Source of the DNA: Lumbricus rubellus
Lineage: Eukaryota > Annelida > Clitellata > Crassiclitellata > Lumbricidae
Assembly: GCA_945859605.1 (NCBI GenBank)
Contig: OX243825.1
Location: 18,534,178-18,598,177 of the forward strand
DNA: 64,000 bases
Reading direction: 5' to 3'
The translations under genes and the position numbers were made by a program. Shown here one piece after another: positions 35,280-47,800 of the stretch. Below the pieces are notes generated by a model that saw only the letters and a list, made by a program, of their open reading frames with translations, was not told where the DNA came from and searched no databases. How positions within the stretch are numbered: position 1 is the first letter of the stretch; each line of letters starts with the position of its first letter.

Positions 35280-35285
35280 AATAAA
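35280..35285 (+). other. Candidate polyadenylation signal of ZNF830
   Basis: AATAAA about 250 bases after the ZNF830 stop, in AT-rich sequence. Inferred from position only. Confidence 0.5.
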
Positions 35286-36667
35286 AAACAAGATGATATG
35301 CCACAATTCTGTTGTATTTCTCAAGTTTCTCGTTTATTGAAGACTTGTTATATTTACTTTACTTTTACAGAAGAGTTTTGTTTACTGAACTTTACTTCCG
35401 TTCAGCAAATACAGTCAACGATGTAAAATTAAAATTAAAACAATCATGAATTTGAGCTTCTCAATTACCAGTAAAATTCAGCCTATCCAAAATGCACTCT
35501 TGTCTTTGCCTTATGTTGGTTTCACAAAGATGTAAAGGGACTGATCAATGAGGTAACAACAAAACATTCCACTCTGGAAAAATGAAATGATTACAAACAG
35601 TTAATTTAATGAAAGTAGGATTTCACTTCTGGAACAATTGTCACAATAAGCTCTTCTAGCCCAGGGAAATAATATTCGCATATTATAATAATATTAACAT
35701 ATTATAATATCAACATTATTAACACATTATCATAATAATATTAATATAATATTAACATTTTATATTAACAATCGATGGATATCATGCATCACATCTTACG
35801 AAAGCAGGCAAATACCTCTGCTCCTTCTGGAATGACATTTTGTTACTGCAAGGAATAATTATATCTTCGTTTAACTTAAAACTGACACAACACAGAATAA
35901 TTACAAACGAAATGATTTTATTACAGGAGTCGAATTTAACTGTCGGCAGCCAACAGGGCACCCACCAAGTCTTACTACACGTTTTTAAGCAGTAAAGAAG
36001 GAAGCACAAACTTAATGTTCATTAAAAGTTAATGATTGCCGTATTGTACACTTCTCCCAAGTTAGTGATATAATTATACCGTTAAATTCTGCACCATACT
36101 GAGTGTGAAGAACATGATTATTTACATACATCTTGAAGCAATTTTTCGCTTGCTTCAGATTTATTTCAGTTCAAATACAACCTAACGCACAAATTATATA
36201 TCATGGTTATCTTGCATACCAGATGCTCAGCAGTAACTCATCCACAAATGTGGCGCCGCAGACCGTAATCAGCATTAAGGTGATTTTCCAAGATATTGAG
36301 TTTGATACACCATTTCAAAGGCCTTGTCTCAGGCATCAAAATGACATAAAAATTATTGCTCTAGCTTAATTCTAACCAAAGATATAAGGAAATAAGTGAT
36401 ATAATAAATTAATTAATTAATTAAATTTAATTAATAAAAAATAATATGCCTATCAAGAGCATTAAAATAGCTTAGAAACTTGTCTTTTGAAAAAAAGTGG
36501 GAAAAAATTCCGATTTAAAAAAAAATAACTATTTTTAACAAAAATTTAAAAAAATAAAATACTATTTCCCTAATATCTCTGATGTGTAATCTCCAACTTG
36601 ATGCTGATTATGGTGTGCGGTGCCACAAATAGGCTACCGTGCCCATATGCAGCATCATCACAAATCT

Positions 36668-36730
36668 TTAACCCTTTAACTGCATTGGTTTCCTATACAT
36701 GTTAGTACATACTCATTGATAAAGGGTTAA
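36668..36730. repeat. ~63-bp palindromic TTAA element, copy 4
   Basis: TTAACCCTTTAACTGCATTG to GATAAAGGGTTAA. The centre reads in the opposite orientation (TTTCCTATACATG). In the ZNF830-SLC30A intergenic region. Confidence 0.65.
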
Positions 36731-36934
36731 AACGATGTAACCAATATTGAGTCCCATGAGGTTAATAAAAGTTTCTATACAAATATCTAAATATGTACAA
36801 ATACAGAGAAGTGCACAAGTATCTAGCACAAGGATGACCTTTCTGTGCCAACCTTTGGGACAATTTTGGGACTACAGTTTCTTAACTTGGAAGCATCTGG
36901 CCCATCAGGCTCAACAGTCACAATTTACAGGTAC

Positions 36935-36935
<1 letters not shown>

Positions 36936-36982
<47 letters not shown>
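36936..36982. repeat. (TA)n microsatellite
   Basis: Pure AT dinucleotide run between ZNF830 and SLC30A. Confidence 0.9.
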
Positions 36983-36987
<5 letters not shown>

Positions 36988-37277
36988 GTATGTCTATATG
37001 TATGTCTATAATCTATATATATATATAATACTTTCAAAAGCATTGTGTGTGAACGAAAACTGTTGAGTACTAAAACAAAGTTTAAAACAGCAGTCCGTTA
37101 TTTTCAAATTTACAATAAATATGTTTATACGGAACTTGCCATAATCATATCAAACAGTGAGCAATAAGTAAAACGAGTTAGAATTAAGTGAGTAAGTAGA
37201 CACTGGAATGGAAATTCTTTCATACTGCAGTGATTATTAACTCGTACGAACACTGGCATGGGGCCATCAAGGCATGA

Positions 37278-37485
37278 TTTTTTTCTGGCATTTGCTACAG
37301 CGCCCCTTCAAACTATCTACTCAGAGGCGTTCCCAACTACAGCACAGACACTGCATCAGAGTTTAAACGCATGAGCAATTGCGAGTGGACTTGCTCAAGG
37401 TCCCTACGCGATGGCTTGAGATGGATTCAAACCTGGAACCATCCGACTACAAGACACCGAACCCACCCCACCACGCTCCACAACC
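37278..37485 (-). repeat. tRNA-derived SINE, family 1, diverged
   Basis: GCGCCCCTTCAAACTATCTA, GGACTTGCTCAAGGTCC and GGATTCAAACCTGGAACC mark a complementary, older copy in the ZNF830-SLC30A intergenic region. Confidence 0.75.
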
Positions 37486-38802
37486 TAGCATCTGACTCAG
37501 ATGACTGATAGTCATCTCGCAGTACGGTTCTACATCGTACCATATAATACCAAGAGAAGCCTACTACGCCAACAAGAAATGCAGTCATCTTCATAATGTT
37601 ACCACACAGGCACCTGTTCACCAGCAGTGTATCCTCAACAAAGGTGCTACATAAATTATTGTAACCTTACAATACAGACGTAGGTAGTGATATTGGTGCA
37701 GAATTTAGTCAGTCCAAAACTGAGGAGCCCTAACACACCATCAATAAGCTAAGCAGCAACTACAGGCTTATTACCAATCAAATGTGCCTTCATCAGCAGG
37801 TCATCATGTGAATCTAATAGTTCCTGCCAATTGGAAGTTTACACTTTTTTGCCAAACACAGTAACGTTAAATAATTCTGAAATACTCTAGTATAGTATAA
37901 AATATTAGCAACCAATTTTGTGAGCTTTTTGCCATAACGTTTTCTATATATTTATGGTAGGTAGAAACAATTTCTGCAGTTAATCAATTAAACAATCAAT
38001 TAAACAATCAATCAATCGATCGGTCAGAATTTGCTATATAGTGTCCCTTCAAGATCCCTACTCAGTCAGACTGATTATTATTTAAAGGCAGCAAATATCA
38101 TATGCAACTCTACCGATATGATTTGCACATGACATCATTCCACAATTCAACTTTATGAAATATCGAAAATGAAAGAACAAAGATTGCATTGAACATCAGC
38201 ATACGTGAAATGTTGCACATCACACGACACGATGGGAAAACGTTGCTCACCATTGTCTGATAGAGCAAATAAAAACATGCTATGAAGAGGGACTATACGT
38301 AGCACCGTCACCGAATGGCACTTCTGTGTCAAGTCTGTTTACTTACACGTCATTTTGTCTAAACACACTACTCAAGCAGCAGCCTTGAACAAGGCACAGG
38401 ACACCGCTTGCCAAACTTCTGCAGAGTACGTACTCAATAGCATCAAATGATATTGGTGGTCTCAGTAGTCTCACGCTAGTGTCAATTTAGCTTTGTTAGT
38501 TTCGTCCGGGACAAACGGGTTAAAATGCGGAATTGACCCAAACTGTAATCAACGCAACGTCACCCGCAGTTAGCATAATTCATTCGCCATAATTCTTCTA
38601 AATATACATGCACATTTATACAATTTTCGCGTAGATGCATCCCAGTATTGTAAATCCAAAATACGACGTTAGTTAATCATGTAATAAATATGTCGGTGAT
38701 CTGCAATGACGCACGTGATTGTATGTGCACGCATGCACGAGTGCCCAACACACACGAATGCAAAATGAATGCAAAATGAAATCGTGTAATGGAGACAGCT
38801 GG

Positions 38803-41800
38803 TTACTCGGAATGGCAGTGAACACAAGACGTCATGGCGTCTTCGTACAGTTCCACCTGAATGGTTGATTGGAACATGTGATACTTCTGTCGAAGTAACG
38901 TCGTTGCAGTCGTCAGTATACCCTGCCAATCACCAGGTGGCACATCTAACAATAACATGAACACAGAAAATATTACTCTATTGTTTATTGTGCACATTCA
39001 TCTCTGTTGATACGATCGTGAACTATTAAGTACAGTGCAACGTGATCCAGCAAAGCTAAAGCTTATACTATTCTGACCCTTATTCCATATTTGTAACCCG
39101 TCATAGCAAAATGAGTCGCTAGGCCACTTTTGGAGTATTTGAAGTTATGTATTCCACGTTATTCCATGTTGAATTACCACCAAAATGCCACGTGGAATGC
39201 ATCTGTACACTAGTTTGACAAAACATCAACTTCTGTATCTTGGACACGGTCTTGACAACCCATAGCTTTTGGTTTTCAGGGTATCGTAACTTCAGTCTTT
39301 CATTTGGTCTTGGTATTAAAGTTTCAAGTCATGCATGCAACCCCACTTCATACCCATGGCTGCCTCTCAGTCTTGACAGCTTTCCTTTCACTTTCGTTCC
39401 TTTCACTCGCTCTGCAACAATGCAGAAGCGTTCGTTCTCTGTGGTTGGTTCAACAACCTGGAATGGACTTCCCTTGACAAGCTGTTCTCAATTCACAAAC
39501 TGTTGAAGACTGTTCTTTTTCGCTTGATATCGGCCGGGAGCGCCTCTGGGTAGGTACCTTGAATGGGAGCTATATAAATTTTGATTGATTGATTTACGCG
39601 ACCGCTCTACATCCTCAGCATAGTTATACATCTGTGGAATGAAAAACGGAAAGGCTATGAAGCTGTACTGACCAACTCCCAAGTGAACGTTGATGGCGAG
39701 TCGGTCGAGGGTTAAAGCCCATACGTTGAGCGAATGTACGGACTTGATGCCTGATATGTTCTTAAGATCAACCTTGATTCCCTTTACGTCTACATCACGA
39801 GGTACAGCTGCAGCAAAACAATATATAACTAACTTATTAGATATTATTATTATTTCACACAATTGATATGAATGCATGATTCTTAATTTAGTCACATTTT
39901 ATTATGGCACCTTGATCAGATAATAGACCAAGAGGCAAAAACGGAACATCAAAAGGTTTGCCAAAAGGATTTGTCTCTGGTTGTTTCAAAAGGATGCACA
40001 ACAAACCTGACCGGAGTGTCTCTTAATTTCCTTTTGGCTTCACAGGCAGGCAAGGCACCATCAAACGGCTTTCATACACATGTAGGTGTTCAATCAAATA
40101 TATAATGCCCACTTTAAAAAAATTTCAAAGCCAGCTTTGAAACATAATGGTAATAAAAAATGATAAAACTGCTCTACTCCCTATAACTTATTGCAGCCAT
40201 GGTCCCAACTTACTGCACTTATCTTCAGGATATTGCACATTGTTTGCTGGTGGGCTATCAGTTAATGACAATGGTGCAACAGATGTTACTAATAAAAATT
40301 TAACAACACTAAATTGTACAGTATCTAGAAATCTATGAAGCACCTCTTACAGTGCACACCAATCAACAGCGCTTCCAGTGTGAAAGAACCAGAGAGAAGA
40401 ACATGATCTGAGGCAGCAGAAAGATGTTGTAGGATTACCAGTTAATAAAACGAAGAATATGTCAACGCAGAGAGCAGATTCCAAAGTGCAAGAACAATGA
40501 ATGAATAAAAAAATGAAATAAACACAAAATACAAACAAAGCACCAACGCAAACAAAGAATGCCTTGAAGATCAGGCTACTAGATGCTGGAACAGTTATCC
40601 GCCTGCCATTCAATTGGCCAACTCATTAGAACCATTCAAATCAAAGCCTAAATCCTATTTGCAAGCTAAGGCTCATGTCGTGCCTCTTAGCTGTTTGTGA
40701 GGCGCCCCTGTAGTGGTATGGCCTTATTATGGCACCATATATAATTGTTATTAATATTATTATTTATTTTATTATTGATATTAGGACAACCAATTCAGCT
40801 CACCCTTAACAGCGCTTTGCATAAGTCTAACCATTCTCATCAGCAGGTCAAGCCATCAGCTGTTTGTATTGCCGCTAGACGATTTCAAGCAAATAGCGAA
40901 AATTAAGACAGATAGGTTCGTTTACCTTCCATGATCACAGATATGACATCCTTGAGAATTGAGAACGTTGTACAGAGGACCAGGAATGAAAAGATGAACG
41001 TGCAGATAGGATCCGCTATCTTATATTCAGGCTGCAACACAAGACCAAGATCACAGTTTGTCACATAAAGACAGATTTCAGCAGGTACTAAATATCATGT
41101 CCTGACACATTCTATGTATTCACGGTTACTAGTCCCATGGTATGGAATGGGGTCCCACCATCTGTACGCCTTATTCATTTATTCATTCATTCAAGTATTT
41201 ATGTAGCGCCTCTTCAAGAAAACTACTCAGAGGCGCTCCCGACTCCAGCACGGCCAAACAGAACAGTTTTTAAGTGCTTATAGAATGTGCCTTGGGTTTG
41301 TTCAGATGCGTTTTATTGCAGCCTTAAAACCGTCCTTTTCAGCCAAGGTTGGGTCGGGAGCGCGCTTGAGTATTAACCTTGAAAGGCACTATATAAATAA
41401 ATCTCTACAGGGTGGCGCAGAAAAAACCGGACTATTAGTAATTATTGCCTTAAACTATCGTTAGACTGCAGAAATGACACAGAAAATGGCATTGGTTTGG
41501 CATTTAATATAGCCTAACATTGAATGAACTGTAAAATTTCAGAGTTTTCTGAATGCGTCAGAAATTTAAGTCAAAGTGATGTCCTCCGTTTGCTGCGATA
41601 ACCAATGATAATCGCTTGCGAAACTGTCCAATAGCCCGGTTGATAGTGTGCTCGCTGATTTCGTCCCAGCATGCTGTCGGAACTTCTTTCAAATGTTCAA
41701 TATCTCGAATTCTCTGCCTGTAGACAAATTGCTGAAGAATTCCCCAGATCGAATAGTCTAGGGGATTCAAGTCCGGGCTGTTCGGTGGCCAATTTTCTGA

Positions 41801-44800
41801 TTCAATAAAGTCTGGAACGTGAGCAGTGAGAAAAGCAACTGTTTTTCGTGAACGATGAGCAAGTGCTCCATCCTGATGGAAAGTGAAATTGTCACCAGAG
41901 TGACCTATTATGTCTGGCAGTAATCCTTGATGTAGGACGACGTCACAGTAATATAGTTACTTTGATTATTCAAGCGATGCAATTGCAAAAACTAATAGTC
42001 CGGTTTTTTCTGCGCCACCCTGTACAATAAATGAAATTAATGAATAATGAATGAACATACTGAAAGTGAATCTGCCAAGTGAATAAATAAATCATCCATT
42101 CGTTCCTTCAGCAACCAGATGGTCAAATTAAGTCTGATTAAAAATTTCAAGCAAACTGTCTCGTATAAATTAGCCCAGATGCCTTGTCAAAACAAAACAC
42201 AAAAAATCAAAAAAGGCAAATAAAAAAGACAAAGAAATTAACACAACACAATGGTGTTACAGCCATCTGCACTGACTGAAATTTTCAGCTATGTACCCTT
42301 TTACAAGCAAAATAAATCAATGAATATGGATGAATTCAAATTCGAGTTTTGGCGTGGTAAAACGAATCGTATCAACGCCATTTGCTTGAAATCATCTAGC
42401 AGCTATATGCACAGTTAAATCTGTACAAAAGCACGGAAAGTCAGTACAAAACAAACTCACCAAAACCTAAGAGATGTGGTTCACAAAAACAGAGACAAGT
42501 TTTTTATTATTCCTACTCCTGAAATACAGTAGTTGCAGTTCAACGTCACTGTGCAACGACAAAAAATATCATTAGCGATGCCCTCCTCTTTTATCCAGAT
42601 TTGGGACTGGCACTGGCAGAGTGCAACCAGTGGTGGAGTTCTTTCACCTAAAAGGGCTCTATGCAAATCCATGATTAAAATTACAAAATTATGCAATAAC
42701 TGATACGCTATACAACTTAAAATACAACTGCAATCTGAAATCGCCTTCCTTACAAAGCTCAGAAGTGCAGACACTCCTCAACGGTGCAACTGCAATTGTA
42801 TTGCAGAGCAATTGTGAGTGAAGGACTCCTTGCTCAAGGTCCCTACACAGATATCTCCTCAGATGGAGATCAAACCCATACTCTCTGCATTACAGGCCGA
42901 CTGCTCTAACCATTTGGCCACCGTTCCTCACAGCTTACCTTGTAGTTGATGATTATGGCAGCGATGAGAACTCCGATGCTCTGCACGAGATCTCCAATCA
43001 CGTGGACCATCGCGGCTCGGACATTGATGTTGACCTTCTTCCTGCTTTCCGATTCTACATGCTCGTCAGCATTGTGATTGACGATGTCAATGAGATCGTC
43101 GTCATCCTCGTTGATTCTCTCGCTGGCGTGGTTATGCGCGGCGGAGAAATACGGAGATCGCTCGGATGGAATGTTATGCAGCGGAGGAAGATGGAAGTTC
43201 TCGTTGCTGTCGCTCAGCATCCGATGGTTGCTGCTGCTGCTGCTGACAAGAGAGGATGCTCCTCCTACTCCTCCTCCTCCTCCTACCAAGTCCATCGAAT
43301 CATCAAAAGGCATTGCTTGCCGATCTAGTCTGCCACCGCTCGTAGGTGATCCCAGAGGCCTTGAGCTATGGCCGCTGTTGGCGTCATGCGAGTGGGAGTG
43401 CGAGTGAGAATGCGAGTCAGGATGCGAGTGAGAATGCGAGTGTCCGTGTGATGAGCCGGCGTGACCGTGGTGGAGGTGAACGGTGGCGTCATGGTGACTG
43501 TGACCGTGTGAATGCGAGTGGCCGTGACCGAACGAAGACTTTATGTCGCAGTTTGCGATGCCGCTGTGCAGCACGACTCCCATTCTAATAAAACAACAAT
43601 GCAGAACACAAAACACATGAAAATGCACGTTTATCACTTGTACACAGTATGTCCAGCTTACATGAAAAATGCTACTATAATTAACTGCAGGTTGTTTTGT
43701 GAAGAAACTAATGGTTTTGTTTCGATAAAAAAAGTACTACATATGACAGGGAGAACAAGACCTAAGTGCCATATAAATGTCGTTATTATTATTATCACTA
43801 TTATTATTATCACCATTTTTTGCCCCAAGGTATATATAGGATCCCTCAGTGACTTCACTAATGCCTATAATAAAATCAAAAGTCTGGAAAGGCCCTACTC
43901 ATCTTCTGTTTATTATCATTATTACTATAATACCTCTTTGTAACAATGAAAAAAATTGCCAAAACCAATCAACTCTTCTTGCAAAGTGTTTTCTAAAATG
44001 CATTTCCCCAATAAAACTAGTCAATTGGTCATCAATTAAATTTTGTCTGATACCGTGAGACGGTCGTATAATAATAATCTCTTATAAATCTTCGTTTAAT
44101 TTCAAACTGACACATGACAGAATTATTACAGTATGAACGGATGATCAAAAGTTATTGTAAGGTTGAGTGGACCTTTGGGAGGTTAGCGGGGAGCAATCCT
44201 GTGTCCCTGCGCTCTTCATGCCAGAATGTTAACCGTTACTCTAAACCCCTCCCACATGTGACATCAGGGCACGTCTGCTACCCTGAAGAACATCCTTTCT
44301 TGTTCTGTGCTACCATAGTTTTGTAAAATAGCAATGTAAATAAGATTAAATGGTAATTATAATAAACACGTGTGTGCGAAAACTTCTCACTGTTTCCAAT
44401 GTGAGCCGAGAAAGTTCATAAATTCATTTCAAGTTCAAACAGATGCAATACGACGGCATAATTATTCAAATTAGAAATGGCAGATACGTTTGTTTACATT
44501 GAGACCGCTGAGACCCACACCAGATGGTACATAAGTACATCTAACACAATCTACAGAAAAGATCTTTTATCACATTTGCAGTGCATTGTTGCATATTAAT
44601 TAATTAGCAAAAATCTTATAGCATTATTACATCTTTATGCAATAATACTGTTTTATAATTATATATTGTACAAGAACATTTGTAAAGAACTTCTCTCAGC
44701 AACAGCCATTCAGAAGCGCTCCCAGTGTGAGAGACCCTGAGAGAAAAAGCAGGATTTGAGGCAAAATAAGGATGAGGTATACAACAATCTAGGAGGTCAG

Positions 44801-47800
44801 TGGAGTGAAATGAAGGGGGGGGTCCATTTCATAGAGACGGACCCACTACGCAGGCAAAACATCTGGATTGAGCTATGGTGGCCATGATAATTGAATTGAG
44901 AGCACATGTCAGAGGCACTGTCCAGAATGCAACTGAATAACCCGATACATAAAAGAACAACTTAAATAAATTGTGGCTTATTAAAAGGCAACCGTCAAGT
45001 CAAACCAATGTCCGGAATAAGCTTCAGCACTGCTAAGTGGTGTGGTGGTGTAGTAGGTATGCTCATTCACTTGCAGCTGGAGGGTTGCAGGTTCGAATCC
45101 GCCTCAAGCCACCTCGTAGGGACCTTGGGCAAGTCCTTCACACACAATTGCTCAGCACTTCGGCGTGAAACTCCGATTCATTGTCCGTGCTGTGGTCGGG
45201 AGGCGCTACTGAGTAGAAATCTTGAAGGGGCTCTATAACAAGTGCATACACAAACAAACATACAAAAAGAATTTTGGCAGGTCATAAGAAAAATACTCGG
45301 GTGGCCTAATTACGGAAGATGCAGAGTCGACAAGGGACATAAGGAAAAGAATTGGGCTGGCATCAACAATGTTTGGGAAGCTGAGGAGACTATGGAGATC
45401 AGGCAACATCTCAACAAGAACAAAAATCAAGCTATATGAATCACTGGTGAAAGCGGTCCTCATGTATGGAGCAGAGTCTTGGTGCGTAAAAAAGGAGGAC
45501 GAGAGAAGACTGCTGGTGGCGGAGATGGGATGGCTACGAGGTCTACTGAATAGATCACGGAGAGAAAAGATACGGAATGAGGTGACACGAGAAGAACTAG
45601 ACCAGAAGGAAACAGTAGTGGAAAGAATAAAGAAAAGAAGACTAACATGGTATGGACATGTGATCAGGATGGAGAGCGGAAGAATACCGGCAAAAGCGCT
45701 GCACGGAGAAGTGGAGGGAACGAGGAGCAGAGGACGACCGAAGAAGAAATGGATAGACAACGTACGGGAGGACATAGAAGACAGAGGAATGGAGCTGGGA
45801 AAGGCAATAGAACTCGCAAGAGACCGGCCGAAATGGAGAAGTTTTGTTAGAGCCTCATCGTCGGTGAATACCTGACGGAGGAGAAAGAAAGAAAGATAAG
45901 AAAAATAAGCAGGTCATCTGCTGTGCCCTGATAAATTCTCACATTTACATATATACTAGCGTACCCGGCCACGCGTTGCTGTGGCTGAAAAGAACATTAC
46001 CCTCCCCCTCCTCATCCCCCTCCCTGTTCGTCCCGCTCCCTCCCGTCCTTTCCTCCCTCACACTGTCCCACTCCGAAAGCGACGCGGATAGCGCCATAAA
46101 ACTCTTCAGCAAGAAGGCCGCAATGGGATGTGTTGAAATGCGCTACATAAACGGAACACATTTGAACAACCGTTTGAATCGCGCCCGAATTGGAAGGCAA
46201 GGCTTATCGACAGGCGTATGTGTTGAAAACGATAGAATTTGCAAAGTTGCTTTGTTTTTAAAACATTGCGCTTTTTCCCAAAAATCATTCTGCAAACCCG
46301 GCCGTGTTGGAACTAAACGTTTTGGTGAAGTTTCGAAAGCAATCAATGAAGAAAGTTCGGAGATCTTTGAAGCCGTGCCAAACGCGGTTACATTTTTATT
46401 TATACAGATTTCGTATATACGATGCGATACTTACAGAATGTTGAATCCTACGCCAATGCAAGCCGTGATGAGCATCGTCTCACCACCGACTTCGTAATCG
46501 TTTTCCTTGATCCGCTTAATCCCGAGGAAGACAAGGACAGCAGTGATGACCCAGATGGTGAGAACGCTGACCATCGCACCAAGCACCTCTTCACAGCAAA
46601 TACATCATGATCAAGCATCTTAGAGCAGTGAAGTTTGTGCATTTCTGTTATGTATGCATGTACTGACGGCATACCAGCATAATGCATATGTATGCATTAA
46701 TCTATGCATGTATAATTGTGTATATTATATATATAGATACTGGTACCTGGTATATATACATTAGACTGGTCCAAAAAAATGAACATTGAAATATTTGAAA
46801 GGCATGTTGTTTTTTCTGTACATCTGGTGCAAGAAACCTACAGTGCAAAATATTAAACCACTGTGGCTCCATCTTCAGGTCCCTCAATGCTGTCAAAGTT
46901 TTAGTATGCTTACTACATTGTAAACGGTGCAATATAACTGGCAGGCCTTCAGTCAACTAGCAATGAGCATTCCATTTTAGTTGTTAGCAATATTATTGAA
47001 TTGCCAGCATGAAAAGCAGCTGCAATTAGTGTTTAATTGACTTCCAGTGTCTAATAAAAAATATCTAAGAATGCTGTCAGCATGTCACATTGACGGTTCA
47101 GAAAGTCGAATTTGACCATGAAGATTACGATGAAGCTCCGCCACCTGGGGTAATGCTTAGTGTCTTCGTTCTTCGTCAGCGAGTCATTGAAGGTGCTGAT
47201 TGTTGCAACTAATCTAAGAAATCTCTCTGTCCCATCATTCACGACTTGGTCTGTAGGCCTACTTAGGAGGAAGATCCAACAACGTCCCCTTAATACAAAG
47301 AGATTTCATAAACCTCCGGCTCTCTGTTATTTCCTCTGCTTGTTTTCCTTAGAAACCTACCTCTTGCAGTCTAGGTTCTTCTTCTTTACTTGTGTCTTGA
47401 TGATCTCTTTTCTTATTCATTAACTACTTCTTGGAAAAAAATAAGAACCCAGCAAGGTCAATTCCTCAATGACCCATGAAAGTAGTAAATGCCGCCTTGG
47501 TGAACTTCTCATTTACAGCGTTGTGTTGGTCATCCAGGAGAGCCCAGTCATTCATAGCAGCATCACAAGCTCTTGGAGCCACTACCCTGCAGGTAATAGA
47601 TTAGATGAGGACAATGAAAACACCCACTTCTCAGATCGAGAATAGCTTCCCCCATCCTGGCTGGTTTCATTTGCTCACAAAACATCACGAGTTTGAATAT
47701 ACGTAAATGAACTTTATTATCTATCTTGATACTTCCTGCAGTCAGCTATTTTAGAGCATGCAATGCATGGACTAGCGGACTGTTATGATGAAAGACCACT

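Larger units (their letters stand above)
35290..38802. other. ZNF830-SLC30A convergent intergenic region
   Basis: AT-rich, with one SINE, one micro-palindrome and a (TA)n run. Part is probably SLC30A 3' UTR, but I could not choose a polyadenylation site. No other coding signal seen. Confidence 0.55.

Noticed and set aside
43002..43588. Plus-strand frames opposite SLC30A exon 4
   Set aside because: Mirror translations of the histidine-rich coding exon.
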